Source: Capnocytophaga bilenii (GTDB lineage: Bacteria > Bacteroidota > Bacteroidia > Flavobacteriales > Flavobacteriaceae). From it: 64,000 nt of DNA. Shown here in pieces: positions 17,916 through 26,090 of this stretch. Position 1 is the first letter of the stretch, and every line of letters starts with the position of its first letter. A model generated the notes under the pieces. It was not told the DNA's origin, made no database searches, and was given only the letters and a program-made list of their open reading frames with translations. The translations under genes were made by a program, and so were the position numbers. Where the stretch lies: NCBI RefSeq assembly GCF_017565765.1, contig NZ_JAGDYP010000008.1, forward strand, positions 62,001 to 126,000, written 5' to 3'.

Positions 17916-18767
17916 TTAGAATGTTACATCTTCAAAAGTTGAACTTTTTTCTATAAAAGTAACTGTATTATTTCCCATATTTGTACTTTTTAAATGCGTT
18001 TTTTCAAAACTATTATCTAAGGATATTGTTTTTTGGGTCTCTTCCATAGATTTAACATTCGCTTCTGTAATTGAAAAAGAGAAACTATTAGGATTTGTAG
18101 ATAAACGCTCTTTAAAAAAAGATATATCAGCGTAATTTTCGCCTTTTTTGTATGCTTTTTTTGTGATACTTACTATTCCTTTTTCATCATAAATATAGAA
18201 AACTAACCACTTTTCAAAGCCGTCGGCTTGTTGTTTTTGTGTAACTAAAACAGCTTTTAATATTTTGTAGTTGAATCTATATTTACTTTTCGAGCTTACT
18301 AAAAATAAATCTTCTAAGAGGAAATAATCCCCTAAACAATCATCTAAGAAATCTAATATTTCACTAATATCTTTTTGCTCTAAAATTTTAGTTTTCAGAA
18401 AATTATAGTATTGCTTTTCCAAAAAATATACGTCTTTTTTGTTTACTTCTATTTTATATTTCGAATCAAAGAATTTTAGATTTAATGTTGAGTCATCAAC
18501 AAATAATGTGGCATTATTATTTTTGGTTATTAGATGTAATTTACAAGAATTATAACTACTTGCATCAGTATAAGCATCATACGACAACGCCTCTTTCCCC
18601 TTTTCATATACAAATTGATGAAAAATGGGGAAAGCTACACTATCTTGAGGAATATTATTTTCCCCTTCTATAGTATATTTATCATAAAGCATCCTAAAAC
18701 GTAATTCTTCCTTTTGAGAATATGCATAAAAGCAACTCAACAATAGTATAAAATATAATTTTTTCAT
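17916..18767 (-). CDS. Unrecognised secreted protein (E)
   Basis: A 283-residue protein with the signal KKLYFILLLSCFYAYSQKEE (cleavage probably after YSQ). The mature part is rich in lysine, tyrosine and phenylalanine with beta-strand character (VVYFLEKQYYNFLK-like and WLVFYIYDEKGIVSIT stretches); nothing is recognised. I moved the start to 18767 because the longer frame reaches into a dispersed hairpin repeat at 18796-18818. It lies upstream of the D tandem on the same strand, so it may share their transcript. Confidence 0.68.
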   Translation of the reverse strand: MKKLYFILLLSCFYAYSQKEELRFRMLYDKYTIEGENNIPQDSVAFPIFHQFVYEKGKEALSYDAYTDASSYNSCKLHLITKNNNATLFVDDSTLNLKFFDSKYKIEVNKKDVYFLEKQYYNFLKTKILEQKDISEILDFLDDCLGDYFLLEDLFLVSSKSKYRFNYKILKAVLVTQKQQADGFEKWLVFYIYDEKGIVSITKKAYKKGENYADISFFKERLSTNPNSFSFSITEANVKSMEETQKTISLDNSFEKTHLKSTNMGNNTVTFIEKSSTFEDVTF

Positions 18768-18795
18768 TCCTTTATTTTTTTGATAATTTCCAAAA

Positions 18796-18818
18796 AATGC
18801 CCCCTGCTGGCGCAAGCT
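18796..18818. repeat. Dispersed hairpin repeat (copy 1)
   Basis: GGCGCAAGCTTATAGCTCGTGCC folds back on itself with one mismatch. The same unit (GGCGCGAGC, 5-nt loop, GCTCGTGCC) stands at 25759-25782. Both copies lie about 25-30 bp upstream of a minus-strand start codon, here gene E. Confidence 0.7.
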
Positions 18819-18879
18819 TATAGCTCGTGCCTACTATAATAAGAGCGTGTCGCTCATTCCTTATCAATTACTTCCCCCC

Positions 18880-19020
18880 TTACTTGCGTAAATAATGTTT
18901 AAACTCACTTGTTAATTTTTTCTCTTTAAGTAAAGATATCATTTCAAATTGAGCTTTAATTTCATTTTGAACCAAAGTTTTTTGAAAATCCTTCCTTTGA
19001 TAAAATATCCTTATCTTCAT
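18880..19020 (-). CDS. Possible 46-residue small protein or gene remnant
   Basis: An ATG-initiated frame of 46 codons, basic and helix-prone (KIRIFYQRKDFQKTL, QFEMISLLKEKK, ending FKHYLRK). No family is recognised. It lies between gene E and a repeat-rich stretch. It could be a real small gene or the 3' end of a lost one; the flanking IS-like ends favour a remnant. Confidence 0.3.
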   Translation of the reverse strand: MKIRIFYQRKDFQKTLVQNEIKAQFEMISLLKEKKLTSEFKHYLRK

Positions 19021-19035
19021 CTTGTAGCATTATGA

Positions 19036-19218
19036 AGCTGTCCAAAAAGTCTTTAAAAGAACTACTACGGCATATCCCCCTTTCGAAGGAAGTCCGCGAG
19101 CTGGCACAGAGGAGTATGTGTTAAGATGGGTATGTTAATAATCAATTAGTTACAAAAATATTCTATTTATTAATAAGCTTGTTTTAAGCTAAAGGAAAAC
19201 TTTTCGGATAGCCTCTTG
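19036..19218. repeat. Stretch bounded by inverted IS-like ends; contains a dispersed repeat
   Basis: AAGCTGTCCAAAAAGTCTTT at 19036 and AAAACTTTTCGGATAGCCTC at 19199 are imperfect inverted copies of the same end sequence. A related pair, back to back, is at 54922-54976, and a single copy at about 21713. Between them, 19084-19120 is a copy of the GAAGGAAAGTC.GCGAGCTGGCGCAG repeat also seen at 35.2 and 48.5 kb. No gene is visible inside. It looks like a small non-autonomous element or an IS remnant. Confidence 0.5.
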
Positions 19219-19246
19219 TTTTTACAAAAATCCAAAGATTTTATAA

Positions 19247-20470
19247 TTACCATATTTCATTATCTTCAAATATCCAAAACTCTCCATTACAAATCCATTC
19301 CTCACGTTCCCCTACTTTTAAACGAACATTGACATCTGTCTTTGTTTCATTGACTTCTATAATAAGTTCTCCTGCCTTATCTTCTTGTCCCTTAAATGCC
19401 TTTTCAAAAACATCCATTGCCTCCTTTATATTAAATTCAACACCTACCCTATAGATAACATCTTTTTCATCATAAAACTTAATATTCACCATAGTAGGTA
19501 CTGCTCTTGGGGCAAGTAATGTATATCGAAATCTTTCAGGAATGTGATATTTTTCTATTTGATTCTCTTTCCAAGTGCGCTCTCCAAATAATGTTTCCAA
19601 TTCACAGTTAAGCCCTGAGTAACGATAGGAGTGAATATACTTACTTTTATCTTTAGTAATAAGCGTCATCTTCCAAAGATAACGCTTGCGAAAGCTATCC
19701 CATAACCCATAAGGAATGTTACAAATATCTTCCATAGTAACAAGAGTATCTAATGCTTGAGGGGTACCCCACTGGGCATACTTCATTAGTATTTTGCTCT
19801 TAGGCATTCCTAACTCTATAGCATAATCTCTTTGTTCTATAGTATGCTCATCCAAAATAACATCTCCTGTTCTTTTATAATATTCGTCTGCTTCTTTTCG
19901 GGTTACAAAGTGAATATCTTTTGTTTTTTTGGCTTGGTAACGCCCTACTTCTACAACCCTACCATAGTTGTGTAACCAAACAAAAACCGCTCCTCCAGGA
20001 GCTAAACCAACGGAAATATTGTACTCCTCTATTTCAGGGGCAGTATTATCCTCCCTCATTGAGGCTTTGTAGACCTTCTCCTCTAATAATTGTGCTATCT
20101 TAACACTATCTAAAGGCTGGTCTTCTAAGAGATATTGACATTCTTCTACATACGAAAGCCAAGAAACATCTAAGTGAGTAGGGATACCTTTAGCTTCACC
20201 TTCTTCGGCATTTTTAAAAAGACCTGGTGCTCCATCTCTTATTGAAAAAAGAGGAAAAGGGCAATCGTTTTCAAATATAAAACTTGTACTCGATCCAAAT
20301 TTACTAGCTCCATCTTTTCCATATACTACCCCACGATAAGTTACTATAGGGTAGCCCGCTACTGGTTTTACATAAGCCACCCAATGATATTTTTTATTCA
20401 TATCTTCTTTTTCTTTACAAGAAGTTAATGATAAAAGTAAAACTAATAGAGTTATAATTATATTTTTCAT
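19247..20470 (-). CDS. DUF2931-like lipoprotein, paralogue A2
   Basis: A 407-residue lipoprotein (ITLLVLLLSLTSCKEKED; the lipobox LTSC is better than that of A1). It closely matches A1 at 13448-14671, including WVAYVKPVAGYP, WLHNYGRVVEVGRYQAKK and the C-terminal AMDVFEKAFKGQEDKAGEL. Its ATG overlaps the stop of C' by 4 bp (ATGA), so C2, C' and A2 form a tight operon. Family function is unknown. Confidence 0.75.
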   Translation of the reverse strand: MKNIIITLLVLLLSLTSCKEKEDMNKKYHWVAYVKPVAGYPIVTYRGVVYGKDGASKFGSSTSFIFENDCPFPLFSIRDGAPGLFKNAEEGEAKGIPTHLDVSWLSYVEECQYLLEDQPLDSVKIAQLLEEKVYKASMREDNTAPEIEEYNISVGLAPGGAVFVWLHNYGRVVEVGRYQAKKTKDIHFVTRKEADEYYKRTGDVILDEHTIEQRDYAIELGMPKSKILMKYAQWGTPQALDTLVTMEDICNIPYGLWDSFRKRYLWKMTLITKDKSKYIHSYRYSGLNCELETLFGERTWKENQIEKYHIPERFRYTLLAPRAVPTMVNIKFYDEKDVIYRVGVEFNIKEAMDVFEKAFKGQEDKAGELIIEVNETKTDVNVRLKVGEREEWICNGEFWIFEDNEIW

Positions 20471-21009
20471 CGCTGTTTTTTATATTTTCCAAATTCATCT
20501 AATTCTGACCAAGGCACTTCTTCTATCTTTGAGGAAATACACTTATTACCCTTAAATTCTAAGCTAATAAAATAATCATATTCACCTGCAGTTGCATAAG
20601 AAAAATTCTCTAATTGGATTCTTACAAAAATTTTATCTCCTTTCTTCTTATAAAGAATAAAGGTAGGAGTACAAGTTCTTATAGATTCCAATAATTTTAC
20701 ATTTAAAGGAATTTGTTGTCTATTAATTTCTATAATAGGATTTTGCTTCTCCAATTTTAAGAAATCCTTTCTGAACTGTTTGAGTTCTTTGTCAGTACTT
20801 GGTCTTCCTAAGAACTGTTCTAATACATTATCGCTCTTTATAAATACATTGATGCTATCTTTCCCCATTTTCATATAGGAAACATAATACACTACGCTAT
20901 CTTGCTTTCCTATAATTCTACAATAATCAATGCGTTTTTCTATTGATGTTTGTGAAAACAAAGAAAATGTACTGATAAAAACGAATACTAATGTTGTGAT
21001 TGTTCTCAT
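20467..21009 (-). CDS. Unrecognised secreted protein C' (distant relative of C1/C2)
   Basis: A 180-residue protein with the signal TLVFVFISTFSLFSQTS. Its C-terminal half shares the pattern C.P...YKKK.DK...R..L.NFS.A..G.YDYFI.LE.K.NK..SSKIEEVPWSEL with C1 and C2, so it is a diverged family member. It starts 7 bp before the C2 stop region and overlaps A2 by 4 bp, which implies translational coupling. No known family. Confidence 0.7.
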   Translation of the reverse strand: MRTITTLVFVFISTFSLFSQTSIEKRIDYCRIIGKQDSVVYYVSYMKMGKDSINVFIKSDNVLEQFLGRPSTDKELKQFRKDFLKLEKQNPIIEINRQQIPLNVKLLESIRTCTPTFILYKKKGDKIFVRIQLENFSYATAGEYDYFISLEFKGNKCISSKIEEVPWSELDEFGKYKKQR

Positions 21010-21016
21010 ATTCTTG

Positions 21017-21583
21017 TTAAAACTTATGTAATTTCAATTCAGAAAAAGGTATTTCCTCTATCTTTGAAAGAGATAGTTTATTATTCTTATATTCAAGATA
21101 GATGTAATAGTCATAATTCCCAAAAGTTGAATGAGAAACATTTGTAAATGCTATTTTTAAAAGCGTTTTGTCTTTACGTTTTTGATACTTAATTTGCATA
21201 GGAACACAACTATAAATAGTCTCTATGTGTGTAGTATCTAAAATAACAAAATGGTTATTAAATTGAATTTTTGCTCTCTTTCTACCTAACTTTAAAAGCT
21301 CTTCTTTAAGATTTGCATCAAGGAGAGCAAAGGGAGAAGATTTCTCATTGAAATAGTCATTATCTTCTGCCATAAAAAGTTTTATTTTATCTTTAAAGAA
21401 AGTTTCTTCAAGCACATAATACCTATTACACAACTTTGTACTATCTTCTCTACAGCCAAAATTACCATTCTCAGAAGGAATTTCTATAAAATAATAATTA
21501 TCATCCACTCTTCTAATACTATTTTGTGCACAGCAAGAGAATGCTATGAGCAAAAAAAATGCTAAAAATATATTATTTTTCAT
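21017..21583 (-). CDS. Unrecognised secreted protein, paralogue C2
   Basis: A 188-residue near copy of C1 (signal NNIFLAFFLLIAFSCCAQNS). I start it at 21583 to match C1; the frame extends 11 codons further without a matching sequence. It is first of the C2-C'-A2 operon. The two patches that differ from C1 (ETIYSC, KIAFTNVSHSTFGNYDYY) lie in the C-terminal half, suggesting binding surfaces under change. No family is recognised. Confidence 0.72.
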   Translation of the reverse strand: MKNNIFLAFFLLIAFSCCAQNSIRRVDDNYYFIEIPSENGNFGCREDSTKLCNRYYVLEETFFKDKIKLFMAEDNDYFNEKSSPFALLDANLKEELLKLGRKRAKIQFNNHFVILDTTHIETIYSCVPMQIKYQKRKDKTLLKIAFTNVSHSTFGNYDYYIYLEYKNNKLSLSKIEEIPFSELKLHKF

Positions 21584-21762
21584 CTTCTTTGTATTTATAA
21601 AAAATTGTTGAACCAAAACCTTTTAATTTAAGAGTTTGATAAAGTTAATTATACTGATAATCAAACACTTTTAGTTACATTGTAAGAAAAATTTGCAAAT
21701 CGTCCTCACAAAACAAAACTTTTCAGACAACCTCTGATAAGGTTCCGTTATAAATTTAACAT

Positions 21763-21806
21763 AAAAAAACACCTCCTCACTTAAGTTTCTTTAAATGAGA
21801 GGTGTT
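21763..21806 (-). terminator. Intrinsic terminator after the small membrane protein gene
   Basis: AACACCTC (21768-21775) pairs with GAGGTGTT (21799-21806); on the minus strand the hairpin is followed by a run of seven T. It ends the transcript of 21834-22049. Confidence 0.75.
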
Positions 21807-21833
21807 AAAATTAAAATAATACATTTAGCAAAC

Positions 21834-22049
21834 TTACTGCTCTTGTTCTATTTTTCGTTGTTTTGATATGCCAATTCCTGCAGAAATAACAATACATAAA
21901 CAAACAAATGCATTAATTGTCATACCTAAAAATGTTTTTTCATCTGTATTTGCTATTAAAAGGTAAGCAATACTCGCACCCATTGTAGCTAAAGCAACTA
22001 CAAATATAACGCTCCTTACATCTCTTTTTAAAAAAGTTTCCATAGACAT
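21834..22049 (-). CDS. Small two-TM membrane protein, unknown
   Basis: 71 residues with two hydrophobic helices (VIFVVALATMGASIAYLLI and GMTINAFVCLCIVISAGIGI) separated by a short polar loop, and a charged tail KQRKIEQEQ. No family is recognised. It has its own terminator. Base composition is like its neighbours. Confidence 0.6.
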   Translation of the reverse strand: MSMETFLKRDVRSVIFVVALATMGASIAYLLIANTDEKTFLGMTINAFVCLCIVISAGIGISKQRKIEQEQ

Positions 22050-22163
22050 CTATTTTTAGTTAAAAAAGTGATAAAATCAAATATATTCATTATTATAAGA
22101 TTTTAAGAGTTAAGTTTGTTTTTTCAATAAGACAAAATTATTTTTTTGTGAGAGAGTCTAATA

Positions 22164-22852
22164 TTAGGGAGTTTGTGTGAGAGAATGGGTAATAACTTTA
22201 TTGAAGTTATTATAAATATTTTCTAATGTTTCTTTGATTAGTCCATTTTTTGGATTAGATAATTCTTCTTGAAACTCAAACTCTAATTCTTTTTCTTTGC
22301 CTATCAAATTTATTAGTGTTTTTACTAAAGAGTTAAAATCTATATCCCCTTCTGTGGGGATACTAATACTTTCCAATGATAATTCATCATCATTTTGATT
22401 AAAATTAACATCTATTTTATCACCCAATATACTAAATAACAAACTCTTACCACTTGATCGACCTCCTATAATTACATTTAGGTTAGGACTAAATTCCAGT
22501 TCTACTTTATTAATTAGTTTATCTTCTTTAAAAGATATTTTCTCTATATAGTTATCAAATCTTTTTAACTCTTTAACCTCTGATTCTTTTCTAATTCTTG
22601 ATTTAGGGTCTATAAAAGCAAAACGAACGGACTCAAACGAGAGTTGACTTTAATACAATAAAATTGGTGATTTTCATCAGTTTTATTAGTACAAGGGTAT
22701 TTATTGCAATTATGATTGTCTGAAAAATTTATATAAGGTATATCATCTTTCTTCTGAAAATCCAATGTTTTTAGTCTGTCAAAACCTTCATTATATTTCT
22801 GATCTGTATGAATGTGTAAATCTACTTTAAACCAATCAGAATACTTTTTCAT
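22164..22852 (-). pseudogene. Remnant of a TrlF-type PHP-ABC ATPase
   Basis: Two pieces of one family are joined out of frame. The first (22852 to about 22640) reads KYSDWFKVDLHIHTDQKY, a PHP-domain metal motif (HxH). The second, in another frame and without its own ATG, reads through AFIDPKSRIRK and NVIIGGRSSGKSLLF, a Walker A motif, and stops at 22164. Full-length members are several hundred residues longer, so both the middle and the C-terminal part (Walker B and signature) are lost. Such PHP-ATPases are often found in defence islands. The frame break is near 22640. Confidence 0.75.
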
Positions 22853-22917
22853 TTGCTTATTTTTTTGCAAAGATAGCATTTTATTTCAATAACACAAAAT
22901 TATTTTTCTTTTTCAGT

Positions 22918-22942
22918 GAAGCTGTTTAAACTTTTTTCTATC
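22918..22942. repeat. IS-end-like sequence, left orientation
   Basis: GAAGCTGTTTAAACTTTTTT matches the left end of the decayed IS at 26091 (AAGTTGTTTATACTTTTTCC) and is the inverse of the right-end copies at 23622-23652 and 26372-26403. A 30-bp scrap of the C gene (AAGTTTCTTCAAGCACATAA) follows at about 22947. Confidence 0.55.
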
Positions 22943-22980
22943 TGAAAAGAAAGTTTCTTCAAGCACATAATACATATTAC

Positions 22981-23457
22981 TTACTCATATTCATAGACAA
23001 TGAATCTTCCTTTTAAATTGGAAGATGTTTTAATTTTTTTCTCCCCTTTGACAAATGAAAAATCACGGATAGTATCATTGTTATCTATGATATAGTGTTC
23101 ATTTTTATCTAAACTAATATGATACAAGTACATTTCCTCTTCAAAAGGAAGAGTTTCTCCATAAATATTTTCTCTTTCATAAAGAACATATCCTTCTGAA
23201 CCTGATCTAAAAAACCTTATCGGTTCCCCTTTTGCATTATATTCTATAACAATCTCTCCAAAATATTTTTGCCCCTCTAAGAGATATATTGTATTTTCTG
23301 AAAGATTCAGATTTTTTTCTTTATGTAATAATATATATTTCGCTCTTATATACTTAATTTGAGCAAAAACATCATCTTGATTACTCTGATTACTATACTT
23401 ATTCCTACACATAATCAGACTAATGGCTAACAAAAATAATAAAAACTTTTTTTTCAT
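22981..23457 (-). CDS. Unrecognised lipoprotein
   Basis: A 158-residue protein with the signal KKFLLFLLAISLIMCRNK (Cys near residue 17 as a weak lipobox) and a polar mature part (EGQKYFGEIVIEYNAKGEPI, then DFSVKGEK-like C-terminal strands). No family is recognised. It lies between two IS-like ends (22918 and 23652), so it may have been carried or bracketed by an element. Confidence 0.6.
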   Translation of the reverse strand: MKKKFLLFLLAISLIMCRNKYSNQSNQDDVFAQIKYIRAKYILLHKEKNLNLSENTIYLLEGQKYFGEIVIEYNAKGEPIRFFRSGSEGYVLYERENIYGETLPFEEEMYLYHISLDKNEHYIIDNNDTIRDFSFVKGEKKIKTSSNLKGRFIVYEYE

Positions 23458-23621
23458 TTTTTTATTTCCTTAAATTCTTCCCTCGAGGACAATTTACTGA
23501 ACAACAAATTTTTACTCTAAAGAGCCCCTAAAAAATTGCACTTACTACTGGAACTTACAAGATGGTATGGTGAATCTATTAAGCAAAAAGAAAAGAAAAT
23601 TAGATATGTCTTGCGTTCAAG

Positions 23622-23652
23622 TTCCTCAAAAAAAGTTTAAACACGTTACATT
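23622..23652. repeat. IS-end-like sequence, right orientation
   Basis: CAAGTTCCTC, a run of seven A, then GTTTAAACACGTT: the same block as at 26373-26403, where it is the 3' end of a transposase frame plus the terminal repeat. Confidence 0.55.
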
Positions 23653-23940
23653 TTAAATATTTTTAGGTCTGTAGAAAAGATTGTAAAAATCTACTTGTTC
23701 ATTATTTTCTATATCAAAGTAGATAAATGTGTCTTTTTCTTTTTTATAAGACAAGATTTTTTCTTCAGTATAGAGGTCTTCAAAATAAAAGGAAATCCTA
23801 CCATATGAAATGCCCATATCTAAATAGAATGACTTTCTGTTTGTGTATTCTTCGTAGCCGACAGTTAATTCTCTAACATCAACTGCTCCATTAGTTTCAG
23901 TAGCGAAATAGATGTCATTTACATCATACAATTTGTTCAC
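23653..23940 (-). CDS. Unrecognised small protein, possibly truncated
   Basis: 95 residues, acidic, beta-rich (NDIYFATETNGAVDVRELTV, then FYFEDLYTEEKIL). No signal peptide, so probably cytoplasmic. Its stop codon lies exactly beside the IS-like end at 23622-23652, so the C-terminus may have been cut by that insertion. It could be an immunity protein by company, but nothing in it proves that. Confidence 0.45.
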   Translation of the reverse strand: MNKLYDVNDIYFATETNGAVDVRELTVGYEEYTNRKSFYLDMGISYGRISFYFEDLYTEEKILSYKKEKDTFIYFDIENNEQVDFYNLFYRPKNI

Positions 23941-24004
23941 TCCTTTTTCTCTCTTGTAATTAGATATTTTACAAAAAGAAAGCTTTATAAAACCTCTTTG
24001 CTTG

Positions 24005-24145
24005 CTATTTTTTTGGTAAGTTCAAAAAAATAGGGTTTTCTATAATTATTGTGAAAGCATCAGTTTGATGATAAAAAGCCATTACTAATTGTTCTTCAAA
24101 GATGTGTTCTTCAAAAAATAGTTCTATAAATTCAACTTTTTTCAT
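24005..24145 (-). CDS. Possible 46-residue acidic small protein
   Basis: ATG frame with 46 codons (KKVEFIELFFEEHIFEEQLV, ending IIIENPIFLNLPKK). The phrase F.EE.L.MAF...DAFTI..ENP resembles many small Bacteroidota hypothetical proteins, but I cannot name a family. It may be the N-terminal end of a longer lost gene. Confidence 0.35.
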   Translation of the reverse strand: MKKVEFIELFFEEHIFEEQLVMAFYHQTDAFTIIIENPIFLNLPKK

Positions 24146-24169
24146 AGTGAAATATTCTAAAAAATTTCA

Positions 24170-24301
24170 TTACAATCCATTATAAGGAATATGCGAATCA
24201 GGATCTGCTTTTGAAATTACATTACCTAATTCATCTAAGAATTCCCCTAATGGTACATTCAAACTACAAACGTAATTTTTTATTTTGTTGATTTTTGTTA
24301 T
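24170..24301 (-). pseudogene. C-terminal scrap of a lost gene
   Basis: An open frame of 43 codons with no start codon, reading NYVCSLNVPLGEFLDELGNV and ending DSHIPYNGL before two stop codons. It looks like the tail of a globular protein of the kind found as immunity proteins, but the family cannot be fixed. Confidence 0.35.
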
Positions 24302-24371
24302 TCAATAGATTAAATTTTACTTTGTTGTTAAGGATCTACAAATATACTTCTTTTGAACTCTTAAATATTTT

Positions 24372-24845
24372 TTAAAAAGAAACTAGTTTCTCTCCATTAA
24401 TTTTTATTTCCTCCCCAATAAAAAGTTTATTTAAGAAAAAAATAGTTTCTTTTATTTCTTCTAAAGTGTAACTTGTATTTTTAGGAAGATCTAAAACAAA
24501 ATTATTAAAGAGATACTGTGAGTAAGACCCCAATTTAGCTGAACAAGAAGCTTGTTTCTCATATTCTTTTTTACCATTCCATAAACCAATGCGAGTTCCA
24601 AACTCTTCATCTTCTTTATCTAATTTTTCTTTTAAAATATTTGTTATACATTCTTTGTTTATAAAAACTTCTTGTTTTAAAGAGCTTTGTAAATTATTTC
24701 CTAAGCAATAAAACTTGGAAAATATATCAGGAAATCTCATTGAAAGATGATCCAAAGAAGTAACCACCTTATCAGTAATACTTTCAATAGACTCTTTTCT
24801 TGCTCCCCATATAATACTTATTGACTCTATTTTTGCATATTTCAT
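24372..24845 (-). CDS. Imm52-like immunity protein (tentative)
   Basis: 157 residues, no signal peptide. The N-terminal SIIWGARKESIES, the central GTRIGLWNGKKEYEKQA and the C-terminal FVLDLPKN fit my memory of the Imm52 family of polymorphic-toxin immunity proteins (WG.R.E near the start, G..lW.G in the middle, n..l.LP near the end). If right, it protects against a secreted nuclease-type or other toxin that is not encoded here. It stands alone between gene remnants and is the best evidence that the island is an immunity array. Confidence 0.5.
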   Translation of the reverse strand: MKYAKIESISIIWGARKESIESITDKVVTSLDHLSMRFPDIFSKFYCLGNNLQSSLKQEVFINKECITNILKEKLDKEDEEFGTRIGLWNGKKEYEKQASCSAKLGSYSQYLFNNFVLDLPKNTSYTLEEIKETIFFLNKLFIGEEIKINGEKLVSF

Positions 24846-24983
24846 AGTATCGGCATTTTTTTATAAATTAATTCAATTCCTTTAGCGGAATGTATTTGCC
24901 TTTGAACCAGCTATAAAATCTCCATTCTTAACAAAATTTTTATATCCTTATTTAGCACTTACTACTCCATTAAAAACATTTTT

Positions 24984-25733
24984 TTATTTAGGTAGTTTAA
25001 AATCTTCAGCTAACTCACCTTCTTTCCATCGTTTCATCCTAAAAATAGAATCCCATTCGCCAAATTTTGGATAAGGCTCCCAATTACTCTCCACATTAAC
25101 GGGAGAAGAAGCTACATATTTTTCTGTCATCCCTTCTCCTCTAACATCAAAAATTTTAGTAACTTCCATATAACCTTCTGGGGTAAAAGTATAAGATATA
25201 TAGTCTTTATTTTCCCAATCATCATCCACCATTTTTTCTGGATAGATAAATACTTCTACTTCCACCAAGAATAAATTTCCTTTTTTAAAACGTTGTTTAA
25301 TAGAATCTGTCTTATAGGTAGTATCATCACTTTGAAAAGAATACTGTAAATATACTCTATTGTGTTCGTCTATAAAACAAATAGTAAAGTACATACCTAT
25401 TACTTCGGCATAAGCATAAAACTGATTGTTATGTTCTAATAAAGCTGTTATATTATACATTCTGGCTATTTCATCTGTTTTTTGTTCAAAGAGCTTAGGT
25501 GTCCTTAAAGAAAAGTTTTCTAACCTCATTTGTTCTACAAAATATTTATTTTGTTCATAAGCATATTTAGCCCATTTTTCTGTATTTTTTGTATTTTCAG
25601 CAAGTATTTGAGGTAATATTTTAAACTCTTTCCCTTTATAGAAATTTTTGTAATACGAACAAGTATCTTCCTCAGATTGTAATTCGTAGTATTCTCTATT
25701 CCAATTTTGATAGATAAATTTTAACTTTTGCAT
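24984..25733 (-). CDS. Unrecognised 249-residue protein
   Basis: No signal peptide or TM segment. Aromatic- and acid-rich, with YQNWNREYYELQSEED at the start, TALLEHNNQFYAYAEVIGMY in the middle, and NVESNWEPYPKFGEWDSIFR near the end. The layout resembles other cytoplasmic hypothetical proteins in Bacteroidota immunity arrays, but no family is recognised. A dispersed hairpin repeat stands 25 bp upstream of its start. Confidence 0.6.
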   Translation of the reverse strand: MQKLKFIYQNWNREYYELQSEEDTCSYYKNFYKGKEFKILPQILAENTKNTEKWAKYAYEQNKYFVEQMRLENFSLRTPKLFEQKTDEIARMYNITALLEHNNQFYAYAEVIGMYFTICFIDEHNRVYLQYSFQSDDTTYKTDSIKQRFKKGNLFLVEVEVFIYPEKMVDDDWENKDYISYTFTPEGYMEVTKIFDVRGEGMTEKYVASSPVNVESNWEPYPKFGEWDSIFRMKRWKEGELAEDFKLPK

Positions 25734-25756
25734 ATTTTATTCTTAATTATTTCCAC

Positions 25757-25783
25757 CCCCCCCCGCTGGCGCGAGCTTGCAGC
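25757..25783. repeat. Dispersed hairpin repeat (copy 2)
   Basis: GGCGCGAGC and GCTCGTGCC form a stem with a 5-nt loop, preceded by a run of C. Same unit as 18796-18818, again just upstream of a minus-strand gene. Confidence 0.7.
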
Positions 25784-25792
25784 TCGTGCCCA

Positions 25793-25880
25793 ATTCAAAA
25801 TTCAAAATTCTCTCACCTGTCCCATTCGTCCCACCCGTCCCACAATTCAAAATTCAGAATTCACAATTCATAATTTACCA
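25793..25880. repeat. AATTCAAAATTC direct repeats
   Basis: Short units of the form AATTCAAAATTC or AATTCACAATTC occur about six times, interrupted by a CCCATTCGTCCCACCCGTCCC stretch of related 10-bp units. The same AATTCAAAATTC units stand before a gene at 62206-62240 in the mobile element. The rest of 25880-26090 shows no gene. Confidence 0.6.
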
Positions 25881-26090
25881 ATTCCCCTCGCACTATTTAG
25901 AGCACATTATAGGCTTAAAAAATGCTTATCTCTATGGTGGATAAAGAAAAATAGAGGGGCAGTTCTTTTGTATTGTATTGATTGTTAATGAAAAAAAAAT
26001 TTAACAACACATCTGAAACATTACCCTTTTGTATAGAAAGACAATATATCACCATAATTATATATGTTACTTATGCGTTCTATAACTATG

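Noticed and set aside
23500-23650. Transposase C-terminus on the plus strand before the 23.6-kb IS end
   Set aside because: A frame ends in SSKKV at the same place as the transposase at 26.4 kb, but the sequence further upstream does not match a transposase, so only the end repeat is reported.
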